Below, piece after piece: positions 1-5,620 of a DNA stretch of 5,848 nucleotides (its first letter is position 1; each line of letters opens with the position of its first letter). Made by a program: the position numbers and the translations under genes. This DNA is from Candidatus Woesearchaeota archaeon (GTDB lineage Archaea > Nanobdellota > Nanobdellia > Woesearchaeales > GW2011-AR15): positions 1-5,848 of the forward strand of contig JAFGSP010000199.1 of NCBI GenBank assembly GCA_016934775.1, read 5' to 3'. The notes below the pieces were generated by a model. The model searched no databases, was not told the DNA's origin, and saw only the letters and a program-made list of their open reading frames with translations.

Positions 1-1
1 A

Positions 2-466
2 TGGGAAAAGGGATTAGGAAGAGTACTGAATAAATGCAAGGAAATGGAAGCTCTTGGATATCAGTACATGGATGCAGAGGGCTGGCTCAGGCTTTTAAAT
101 TTCGGCAGATACTCAGAAGCAACCCCGCCCACAGACGAAGAGGTATTTGTAGAGGCGGTCAAATACTTTGCTGGCCTGAAGGATGACAGCAAGATACCAG
201 AAACAATTTACGCGGCTCATTTTGGCGATGATCCTGCTGACTGCATTCCCGCTTCTAACTCTAATGCCAGAGAATTTTATTCAAATAAGGAAATAAACGA
301 TTTACATACGAGCCTTGAGGAACGAACCAAAGGGCTTAAAGTAAAGGAAGATTACAGAAGCGACCTTAATAAACTAAAGCAGATATCAGCGGACAAATAT
401 GCTTATGCCAGGGCAGAGTTGCTTAACACGCTTGAGCTCTACAAGCCTAACAAAGATTATGCGTAA
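2..466 (+). CDS. Unrecognised protein, 3' part of a gene cut by the window edge
   Basis: I do not recognise this protein. The reading frame is open from base 2, giving 154 residues before the TAA at 464-466. The first in-frame ATG is at 44, but the only purine-rich stretch before it (AAGGAA, 38-43) directly touches the ATG, which is too close for a ribosome-binding site. The codons upstream of it also read as plausible protein (GLGRVLNKCKEMEALGYQ). I therefore treat it as a C-terminal fragment of a longer gene. If ATG 44 is the true start the protein has 140 residues. What is visible is a soluble, charged protein: an aromatic-rich N-terminal part (GYQYMDAEGWLRLLNF), an acidic middle, and a C-terminal half that is mostly Lys/Glu/Leu and probably helical or coiled-coil. 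There is no signal peptide, membrane segment or recognisable catalytic motif. A promoter separates it from the next gene, so it probably belongs to another transcription unit. Confidence 0.65.
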   Translation, partial: WEKGLGRVLNKCKEMEALGYQYMDAEGWLRLLNFGRYSEATPPTDEEVFVEAVKYFAGLKDDSKIPETIYAAHFGDDPADCIPASNSNAREFYSNKEINDLHTSLEERTKGLKVKEDYRSDLNKLKQISADKYAYARAELLNTLELYKPNKDYA

Positions 467-471
467 TTGTC

Positions 472-562
472 CTCATTTCGCAGGATTTATGCTGGTTTTC
501 TTTTTGTTCTTTATAGCTAAATATCAATGTGTTATAATATCAAATTAGCATAAATGCATGAG
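472..562. repeat. Imperfect inverted repeat flanking the operon promoter
   Basis: ATTTATGC at 485-492 is the exact reverse complement of GCATAAAT at 548-555. Just outside, CTCAT at 472-476 pairs with ATGAG at 558-562. The arms lie on either side of the promoter at 510-538, and the right arm falls around the expected transcription start and leader. It could be a paired operator site, but the arms are short and AT-rich, and chance is a real alternative. Confidence 0.25.
510..538 (+). promoter_or_regulatory. Sigma-70-type promoter with extended -10, for the 577-4314 operon
   Basis: TATAAT at 533-538 is a perfect -10 box. It is preceded by TG at 530-531, giving the extended -10 form TGTTATAAT. 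Seventeen bases upstream of the -10, TTTATA at 510-515 matches the -35 consensus at four of six positions. Extended -10 promoters are known to tolerate a weak -35. Transcription would start near 545, leaving a leader of about 30 nt. This is the only good promoter I see before the four-gene operon. Confidence 0.6.
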
Positions 563-573
563 AAAGAGGTGAT
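563..573 (+). promoter_or_regulatory. Strong Shine-Dalgarno site for the first operon gene
   Basis: AAAGAGGTGAT sits 3 bases before the ATG at 577. It matches the complement of the 16S rRNA 3' end over GAGGTGAT, with normal spacing. It contrasts with the next three genes of the operon, which have no clear site, so this is probably the main ribosome entry point for the operon. Confidence 0.75.
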
Positions 574-576
574 ATC

Positions 577-1074
577 ATGGAACCTAAAGAAGAACAGGAT
601 CTTGAGAAACTTCTCAGCAAGGATTACATTGAGCGGAAAGGCGGAAGAAAGATTATAATCGGCAAAGACGGTCAAGCCAAGGTGCTTAGTGAATGGCAGA
701 AAGTTACAGGGATTGATGCCTCAGGCGTGATAACTGAAGCGGATATTGAGAAGAAAGGTTCTTACGAGTGTTCTCATCCAGTCATAGTGGACAAGACAAT
801 AAACATAGGCGGCCAGTGTGTCATATGCGGGAAATTTTACTGCAACGGAAAAGAAAACGGGCAGTCTACCTGCTCAAGGCGTTGCATCTATTGCCACAGA
901 TACTTTTGCAAGACTCACGTGAGAGGTGAACCTGGAGACGATGCCTACTGCTCAATCAGATGCAGGATACTACGAAGACTCCGGCGTGGCTTGTCCTTGC
1001 GATCAATTACGCCTTTGTTCTTAATCCTAGCAGTTTTAATCATTTTTGTCATATTATTTAACCTGGTACGCTGA
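577..1074 (+). CDS. Cys-rich, probably zinc-binding, tail-anchored membrane protein
   Basis: This 165-residue protein has no name I can give. Residues 1-60 are soluble and charged. Residues 65-129 hold ten Cys and flanking His in a zinc-ligand pattern: C65-x-H67, C81-x2-C84-x4-C89, C99-x3-C103-x2-C106-x4-C111-x2-H114, C125-x3-C129. The core looks internally duplicated: CVICGKFYC (81-89) matches CIYCHRYFC (103-111), and each is followed by a CSxRC (99-103 and 125-129). This resembles cross-brace zinc domains (RING, AN1 and similar), but I cannot assign a family. A very basic stretch (about 130-142) precedes one hydrophobic helix (about 145-163) that ends the protein. By the positive-inside rule the zinc domain faces the cytoplasm. 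It is the first gene of the operon, with its own strong ribosome-binding site. Its TGA is 1 nt before the ATPase start. A role as a protein- or DNA-binding membrane anchor for the ATPase is inference. Confidence 0.88.
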   Translation: MEPKEEQDLEKLLSKDYIERKGGRKIIIGKDGQAKVLSEWQKVTGIDASGVITEADIEKKGSYECSHPVIVDKTINIGGQCVICGKFYCNGKENGQSTCSRRCIYCHRYFCKTHVRGEPGDDAYCSIRCRILRRLRRGLSLRSITPLFLILAVLIIFVILFNLVR

Positions 1075-1075
1075 T

Positions 1076-3088
1076 ATGGAGAAGGAAAAAGGACCAAATA
1101 AAAATCCAAAACAAGAAATTATCGAGCTTATCAAGTTCGTTTCAAAAAACAAGCTCGATAAGGATCCGAGAATAAAGGCACTCATAAGAAGCCTTGCCGC
1201 CAATCCCTCCAATGCAGAGAGAAAAGAGCAGCTTTTAAGACTGCTTCAGCCTTATATTGTCAAAGATGCACTTTCTCCTGACCCGTTTTCTCCAGGTCCT
1301 GAAGCTAGCGAAGTTGACGGTGAAGTAAGGCTTGGACTCAGCCATCCTGACTCAAGAATTTTTGGTTTGAATCTGGTAGAGCTAATGCAGGGCACTCTTA
1401 TTGTAGGAAGGCCGGGCGCAGGCAAAACTACCTTGACATATAACCTTATTGAAAAAGCGAATGAGCTTGGAATACATAGCCTTGTTCTCGACATCAAAAA
1501 AGATTACAGACACCTCGTAAGAAAACTACCTAATACACTTGTTTTCAGGGCTGACAGCGAGGACTTTAAATGGAATCCATTAGAACAGCCAGAGGAAGTA
1601 GACAGGGTGAGCCACATAACCAATTTCGCTGACATTACCGCTGAAGCCCATGCAATATATCATGGCACAAATAGCTACATAGTTGAACATTTAAACTGGA
1701 TTTTTACCAAAAATCCGCATCCAACACTTTTTGACCTCTATAATGTGATAAGGCATGACAAGCCCCCGCTTAATTCAAGAACCGCAAGGTATAAGGAGTC
1801 AGCAGAAAACAGGCTCGCATCCATACTCGTTAAGGTGGGTAACGCAATCAAATACAAGAAGGGCTACAGAATCGAAAAACTCATCGATGATTATAACATT
1901 GTCATAGAACTTGACAATCTTGGAAACCAGGGCTGCATATATCTTTCATCCCTTATTCTCTCCCATGTTTTCCAGTACAGGATAGCCAATAACCTGCGTG
2001 GAATTAAACAGAAACCAGCTCTTGTGATAATAGATGAAGCAAACGAGATATTTGACAAGGGCCTTGAAAAAAAGATTAGCGGCGGATTGACTTTAATTTC
2101 AATGGCAAGAAAAGCAAGGGAGTTTCAGCTTGGTATTGTTGCTTCATGCCAGGTTCCCGATGCAATCTCTGACACTGTCAAGAACGTCTACACCCGAGTG
2201 CTTTTGAATCTACCTGAAGGTGCGAATTTAAAAAATATGGCAGTTTCCATGGGCCTTGTAAAAGAGCAGCAGGAAGCTAATTTTGATCTTCAGGAAGGCA
2301 GAGCAGTGGTTAGGCTTGCAGGAAGATATACCAAGCCTTTCCTGGTTCAGGTATCGCCGTATGAGATCAAAAAGGACGTAAGCAACAAAGAAGTTAGAGA
2401 ACATATGGAAAAATATATCTCAAAGCTGGGTGTTGTGGAAGAGCCAGAGGCTGAAGTAGCAAAAGATACAGCCAACAAAGAACAGGCACTTGAAATTGAG
2501 GAAAAAACTTTTCTACTTGATGTTTATAATAGGCCATTCTTAAATCAGAAAGAAAGGCGTGATGCACTTAATATTACCTCAGCAAGTAAAGGAACAGATT
2601 TGGTGAAAGAACTGGACAAAAAGAAACTAATCAAAATAATTGAGATTAATGTCGGCGGGAGAGGCCAGAATCCCAAGCTTCTTGCTTTTGAAGATGAAGG
2701 TTTTGAGGCAATAGAAATGCCAAGAAAAAACAAAATACACAAGAGCAATTTTGAGCATTCTTTCTGGCAAGACAGGATAAGCAAACATTTCAGCAAAGAG
2801 TACAAGACATATACAGAAAAAAATATCAGAGGCAAACACATTGATGTAGCCGTTGAAACAGAAAAAGGAATCATAGCTATAGAAGTAGCCATGACTCCGG
2901 TTTATGAAAAAAATAACATAATCAAGGATTTAGAAGCAGGCTGTGAAAAAGTCATAATAGGGTGCAGAGATAACAATGTTCTTGAGGAAGTTAACAAAAT
3001 CATAGAAAATCTTGAAGATAGAGAAGCCACTAGGACCAGAGCCTATCTTTTGCCTGAAATACTAAATATTGGTTTAAGCCATGTATGA
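1076..3088 (+). CDS. HerA/VirD4-like P-loop ATPase with winged-helix and nuclease-like C-terminal domains
   Basis: The 670-residue product belongs to the FtsK/HerA ATPase superfamily, whose members are hexameric motors that pump or remodel DNA. Visible motifs: Walker A GRPGAGKTTL (111-120); DIKKDYR (139-145) and NPLEQP (167-172), both typical of HerA/VirD4-type motors; Walker B ALVIIDEANE (315-324); a sensor-like ASCQVPDAI (356-364). Residues 1-75 are a helical N-terminal region. After the motor, residues about 475-545 look like a winged helix ending in a wing (GRGQNPKLLAF). Residues about 557-645 look like a PD-(D/E)XK nuclease fold: H589-I-D590, twelve residues, then E603-V-A605. The usual catalytic Lys is Ala, so activity is uncertain. 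No membrane segment is seen, unlike most VirD4 coupling proteins. I prefer ATG 1076 over an in-frame TTG at 1046, because 1076 is 2 nt after the previous stop and avoids a 29-nt overlap. No clear ribosome-binding site precedes it. The 3' end overlaps the next gene by 8 nt. Confidence 0.95.
   Translation: MEKEKGPNKNPKQEIIELIKFVSKNKLDKDPRIKALIRSLAANPSNAERKEQLLRLLQPYIVKDALSPDPFSPGPEASEVDGEVRLGLSHPDSRIFGLNLVELMQGTLIVGRPGAGKTTLTYNLIEKANELGIHSLVLDIKKDYRHLVRKLPNTLVFRADSEDFKWNPLEQPEEVDRVSHITNFADITAEAHAIYHGTNSYIVEHLNWIFTKNPHPTLFDLYNVIRHDKPPLNSRTARYKESAENRLASILVKVGNAIKYKKGYRIEKLIDDYNIVIELDNLGNQGCIYLSSLILSHVFQYRIANNLRGIKQKPALVIIDEANEIFDKGLEKKISGGLTLISMARKAREFQLGIVASCQVPDAISDTVKNVYTRVLLNLPEGANLKNMAVSMGLVKEQQEANFDLQEGRAVVRLAGRYTKPFLVQVSPYEIKKDVSNKEVREHMEKYISKLGVVEEPEAEVAKDTANKEQALEIEEKTFLLDVYNRPFLNQKERRDALNITSASKGTDLVKELDKKKLIKIIEINVGGRGQNPKLLAFEDEGFEAIEMPRKNKIHKSNFEHSFWQDRISKHFSKEYKTYTEKNIRGKHIDVAVETEKGIIAIEVAMTPVYEKNNIIKDLEAGCEKVIIGCRDNNVLEEVNKIIENLEDREATRTRAYLLPEILNIGLSHV
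1119..1161. repeat. Perfect 11-bp inverted repeat (potential hairpin) near the 5' end of the ATPase gene
   Basis: TTATCGAGCTT at 1119-1129 is the exact reverse complement of AAGCTCGATAA at 1151-1161, separated by a 21-nt loop. It begins 43 nt into the ATPase coding sequence. A shifted alternative pairing also exists (CTTATC 1127-1132 with GATAAG 1157-1162). In mRNA it could fold into a stem close to a start that lacks a good ribosome-binding site and so tune ATPase output. As DNA it could be a protein-binding palindrome. There is no T-tract after it, so it is not an intrinsic terminator. Confidence 0.45.
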
Positions 3089-3287
3089 AACCTTTACTGT
3101 AACAATAATCAAAATACTAGCATGTCTTGTGATTGCTGTAATTGCTGTTGTTTTTCTTATCTTGTGTTGGCAGACAGGCACAAAATGGGGACTTAAAACG
3201 AGGAAAGACCTTGGCATGGATGATGAGCCTGAAGACAAAAACAGGAAACCTGAAAAAGACAGAAAATTAGACGATTATCATGTCTGA
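3081..3287 (+). CDS. Small single-span membrane protein
   Basis: This 68-residue protein is unrecognised. Residues about 7-30 form one strongly hydrophobic helix (ACLVIAVIAVVFLILCW at its core). It is followed by a basic stretch (K35, K39, R41, K42) and then a highly charged, probably disordered tail of mixed Asp/Glu/Lys/Arg. The positive charges after the helix predict the N-terminus outside and the tail in the cytoplasm. It has no Cys motif or lipobox. Although short, it is well supported. Its ATG overlaps the ATPase stop (ATGTATGA, 3081-3088) and its own stop overlaps the next start in the same way (ATGTCTGA, 3280-3287), so it is locked into the operon. No ribosome-binding site is evident, which suggests translational coupling. 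As the ATPase lacks a membrane segment, this protein may supply the anchor, much as small membrane partners do for other secretion motors. That is inference from gene order. Confidence 0.85.
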   Translation: MYETFTVTIIKILACLVIAVIAVVFLILCWQTGTKWGLKTRKDLGMDDEPEDKNRKPEKDRKLDDYHV

Positions 3288-4314
3288 TGCAACTCTAAAT
3301 AAGGAAACTAAAACTTATTACGAGATTCTCAAAGTAGACGAGGATGCAAGCCTAGAAGAGATAAAGAAAGCATACCGTAGACTTGCTTTTCAATGCCATC
3401 CTGACAAGGTGCCGGACAATAAGAAGAAATGGGCTCATAACGCATTTATAAGAGTCGGCACTGCATATGAAGTTCTCTCTGATCCTGAAAAACGTAGAGA
3501 TTATGATGAATCGCTGATAGATAGAACAAGGGAATTTGAAGAGCCGGTTTATACCGAAGAGGACCTTAAGAACGTTTTTGAGGAATTATGGAAACAGAAA
3601 GGTTTTGAAGAAGACTTTGATACTAGCTTTGAGAAAATATTTGATAAGGATTTTAACAGTTTTATAAAGGGAGCCAGAGAGGGCGCTAGAAGAGAAAAGT
3701 ATTTTGAGGATAAACTGGGATTTTTTATTAATCCTATTTTGAAACGAAGCAAACAATTATGGAAAAAAACGCAGTCATTTCTTGCTTCTAACTTGCCGGC
3801 ATATTCAACATCAAGCAAGGTAAAATCATGTATTGACAACGCCATTCTTATAGGTCTTGCTGTTTTCTGTGCAAGGATGCTTATGGCTTTTTTTGTGCCG
3901 CCGCTCAGAATTTATTATACAGGCAATTTCTGGTCGTTTTTCTGGGGCGGAAAGTTTCTTTATCTGCTTGGAATGCTCATAGGATTTGCCATAGGAGCAA
4001 GTACTAGATATATAGAATCTGAAAAGAACTCAAAAAGCCTGTATATAGGTGCTGGCTCAGGCTTGCTCATTGCTGTAGTGATGGTGTTTCTTACCAGAAT
4101 AATTGACATTTTTGTTGGCAACGCGCTTTTCAGGCCGGTTTCTCCTATTTTTGGCTGGACAGCTCTAGGTTTGGCAGGGGGTGCTTTGTACGGCAGCACT
4201 AGGACAGAAAAACCAGTGAAAAGCAGCAAAAAAAGCAGAAACAAAAAAGATAGTATTTTGATCCCAGGGCTTATCACAGCAGGTATTGTTTTGTTTCAGC
4301 TATTGATTAGATAG
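3280..4314 (+). CDS. Membrane J-domain (DnaJ-type) co-chaperone-like protein
   Basis: The product has 344 residues. Residues about 12-77 are a complete J domain: YYEILKVDEDASLEEIKKAY at the start, the HPD signature at 40-42 that stimulates the ATPase of Hsp70 (DnaK), and AYEVLSDPEKRRDYD (62-76) at the end. There is no Gly/Phe-rich linker, no CxxCxGxG zinc repeat and no DnaJ substrate-binding C-terminal domain, so it is not the housekeeping DnaJ. Residues about 85-145 are an acidic, helical region. Residues about 185-343 hold four or five hydrophobic segments (near 187-206, 222-241, 254-278, 288-304, 325-343). The J domain should face the cytoplasm. Membrane J proteins usually bring Hsp70 to one particular complex. 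Here the likely client is the ATPase or its membrane partners (inference). The start overlaps the previous stop by 8 nt with no ribosome-binding site, which supports co-translation. No terminator hairpin is seen after the TAG. Confidence 0.93.
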   Translation: MSDATLNKETKTYYEILKVDEDASLEEIKKAYRRLAFQCHPDKVPDNKKKWAHNAFIRVGTAYEVLSDPEKRRDYDESLIDRTREFEEPVYTEEDLKNVFEELWKQKGFEEDFDTSFEKIFDKDFNSFIKGAREGARREKYFEDKLGFFINPILKRSKQLWKKTQSFLASNLPAYSTSSKVKSCIDNAILIGLAVFCARMLMAFFVPPLRIYYTGNFWSFFWGGKFLYLLGMLIGFAIGASTRYIESEKNSKSLYIGAGSGLLIAVVMVFLTRIIDIFVGNALFRPVSPIFGWTALGLAGGALYGSTRTEKPVKSSKKSRNKKDSILIPGLITAGIVLFQLLIR

Positions 4315-4340
4315 AGAGCCGAAGAAATCAACAGGCATTA

Positions 4341-5279
4341 ATGGCTAAGAAAAAACATCATTATATCCCAGTATTTTATCTCAAAGGTTTCACAGACACA
4401 ACAAATGGATCTTGTCTATGGGTTTATGATAAGCAAGGTGAGGAAATCTTTGCTAGTACGCCAGAAGGGATAGCCTATGAGAATGATTATTTTTCTTTTA
4501 TCAATGAAAGCGGCAGTAAAGATTCTGATAGTTTCGAGAACTGGATAGCAGAAGTTGAGGGTGCTACTTCAAGGATTATAAGCAAGATACTTTCAGGGGA
4601 GTCATTAACAAAAGAAGAAAAAGCATTTTTTGCTATTTTTGTTGCAATGATGTTACTTAGAACGCCGAATAGCAGGAGAAACATAGAAGACATGTATGCA
4701 CAGATGCGAAAACATCAATGGATTCATTTAGCGTCTAACAAAGAAGCCTTTGAATCCATGATGGAAAGATACAAAAAGAACACAGGTGAAAATATTCCTG
4801 TAGACATCGAAGAACTACGGAAAAGCGCTATGAATTTTGATGAGCACTTTACAATAACTGCAGAAACACTAGCAAGTCTTCAAATGATAATACCTCTAAT
4901 GCAAGATTTAGCACGCGTGTTTTTGAATATGAAATGGGCTTTTCTTAAAGCGACAGATGATAATAAATTTCTAACAGGAGATAATCCTCTGTCCTATGGC
5001 AACCCAACGAAGAGTAAGGAGTCAATCTATCCTTCTGGACTAGGGCATAGAAATATTCAAGTTACCTTGCCATTATCGAAAGAAATAGCTGCTTTTGGGT
5101 CATGGCAGCTTAAACAAGATTGCAAATATGTAAAGGTCAGCAACCAGGATGTCAAGGGGATTAATAGAAACACAGTAATAGCAACTTATCGTTTTGTTTT
5201 TGCCTCAGAAAAATCAGAAACACTAAAGAAATTTGTAAAGAAATACCAAAATACCGCACCCAAGATAAAAGTCTCTTAA
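4341..5279 (+). CDS. DUF4238-family protein
   Basis: The 312-residue product is recognised as DUF4238 from its N-terminal signature HHYIPVFYLKGF (6-17). Later family-like motifs are ENDYFSF (47-53), FENWIAEVE (65-73), LLRTPNSRR (105-113), FLTGDNPL (210-217) and VTLPLS (241-246). The molecular function of DUF4238 is, to my knowledge, not established. Members are scattered across bacteria, often in variable regions. The conserved His pair, acidic residues and the T-G-D-N motif are polar and could form an active site, but I will not name an activity. There is no signal peptide or membrane segment. The ATG has a modest AGG five bases upstream (4333-4335). It lies 26 bp after the J-protein stop with no convincing promoter between, so it could be read through from the upstream operon. 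It differs from those genes in being soluble and in not overlapping its neighbour, so it may be an independent cargo gene. Confidence 0.92.
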   Translation: MAKKKHHYIPVFYLKGFTDTTNGSCLWVYDKQGEEIFASTPEGIAYENDYFSFINESGSKDSDSFENWIAEVEGATSRIISKILSGESLTKEEKAFFAIFVAMMLLRTPNSRRNIEDMYAQMRKHQWIHLASNKEAFESMMERYKKNTGENIPVDIEELRKSAMNFDEHFTITAETLASLQMIIPLMQDLARVFLNMKWAFLKATDDNKFLTGDNPLSYGNPTKSKESIYPSGLGHRNIQVTLPLSKEIAAFGSWQLKQDCKYVKVSNQDVKGINRNTVIATYRFVFASEKSETLKKFVKKYQNTAPKIKVS

Positions 5280-5310
5280 GCAAAAGATTACCCTTCCCAT
5301 TATTTTTCCC

Positions 5311-5339
5311 TTGACTTGTTTTGTTGTATCAGATATACT
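5311..5339 (+). promoter_or_regulatory. Near-consensus sigma-70 promoter for the winged-helix gene
   Basis: TTGACT (5311-5316) and TATACT (5334-5339) each match the consensus at five of six positions and are spaced by the ideal 17 bp. Transcription should start near 5346, giving a leader of about 27 nt before the ATG at 5373. This is the strongest promoter in the window. It implies that the winged-helix gene and its downstream neighbour form a separate transcription unit. Confidence 0.75.
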
Positions 5340-5356
5340 AATGTTACAGAATACAA
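5324..5356. promoter_or_regulatory. Possible operator: inverted repeat across the -10 box and start site
   Basis: TTGTAT (5324-5329) and ATACAA (5351-5356) are perfect inverted 6-bp arms 21 bp apart, bracketing the -10 box and the expected start. A second small palindrome, GTAT-CAGAT-ATAC (5326-5338), overlaps the left arm. The position suits a repressor site for the winged-helix protein made just downstream, but the arms are short and AT-rich and could be chance. Confidence 0.25.
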
Positions 5357-5360
5357 ACAA

Positions 5361-5368
5361 GAGAGGTG
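5361..5368 (+). promoter_or_regulatory. Shine-Dalgarno site fixing the start at 5373
   Basis: GAGAGGTG ends 4 bases before ATG 5373. The longer in-frame reading that would begin with a non-ATG codon at 5316 starts inside the -35 box of the promoter and has no ribosome-binding site. This site therefore decides in favour of the 77-residue protein. Confidence 0.75.
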
Positions 5369-5372
5369 CATT

Positions 5373-5606
5373 ATGAGAGAGATGTCTAAAGAGATTCTGA
5401 GGATTTATAAGAACATGGGCATAAAGAGTGGCGAAAAGATTCTTTCGAAGGTATTTTATTCTAAAGCAGGCAAGGATAAAGAAACAGATGTTTTTTGCGC
5501 CATAGACGAATTGATAGGAAAACACTATCTTAGGCAGATAAAACGCCGTTTGTATCTGACTGAGAAAGGTTATAGCTACATTCACCGCAAGCGAAAGGCT
5601 TCTTAA
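5373..5606 (+). CDS. Small winged-helix protein, probable DNA-binding regulator
   Basis: The 77-residue product has the layout of a lone winged-helix domain: helix 1 (about 5-15, KEILRIYKNM), helix 2 (about 19-30, SGEKILSKVFY), helix 3 (about 36-50, TDVFCAIDELIGK), then a two-strand wing HYLRQIKRRLYLTEKGYSYI (51-70) and a basic tail. The ending YLTEKGYSYI is typical of winged-helix proteins in which a strand leads into a short last helix. Its high Lys/Arg content fits DNA binding. No ligand or dimerisation domain is attached. It is probably a local transcription regulator, possibly acting on its own promoter (5311-5339), or an antitoxin-like partner of the next gene. Both are inference. The next gene starts 14 bp after its stop. 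The exact family cannot be named from sequence alone, and some such small domains bind protein rather than DNA. Confidence 0.82.
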   Translation: MREMSKEILRIYKNMGIKSGEKILSKVFYSKAGKDKETDVFCAIDELIGKHYLRQIKRRLYLTEKGYSYIHRKRKAS

Positions 5607-5620
5607 AAAAGAGGTTAACA

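Noticed and set aside
484..512. T-rich run after the first gene as a possible intrinsic terminator.
   Set aside because: The sequence just before it can only form stems of about 3 bp (GCA/TGC or CAG/CTG), so there is no real hairpin.
1046..1075. Longer ATPase start at TTG 1046, adding ten residues.
   Set aside because: It is a rare start codon inside the membrane-helix coding region of the previous gene, with no ribosome-binding site. ATG 1076 sits right after the previous stop.
2545..2892. Reverse-strand open frame of about 115 residues within the ATPase gene.
   Set aside because: It is antisense to a well-supported gene, rich in Ser/Leu as expected for the complement of Lys/Glu-rich coding, and has no start signals. 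The other antisense frames (for example 1252-1497, 3549-3845, 3960-4277) fail for the same reasons.
81..4064. Exact 14-bp direct repeat GCTGGCTCAGGCTT at 81-94 and 4051-4064.
   Set aside because: Both copies lie inside coding sequence, are read in different frames (GWLRL and AGSGL), and share no flanking similarity. Probably chance.
3280..4314. Housekeeping dnaJ or cbpA.
   Set aside because: Only the J domain is shared. The Gly/Phe region, zinc repeats and client-binding domains are absent, and the rest is membrane-spanning.
5280..5310. Possible terminator after the DUF4238 gene.
   Set aside because: TCTT/AAGA near the stop can pair over only 4 bp and the T-run is interrupted. Not convincing.
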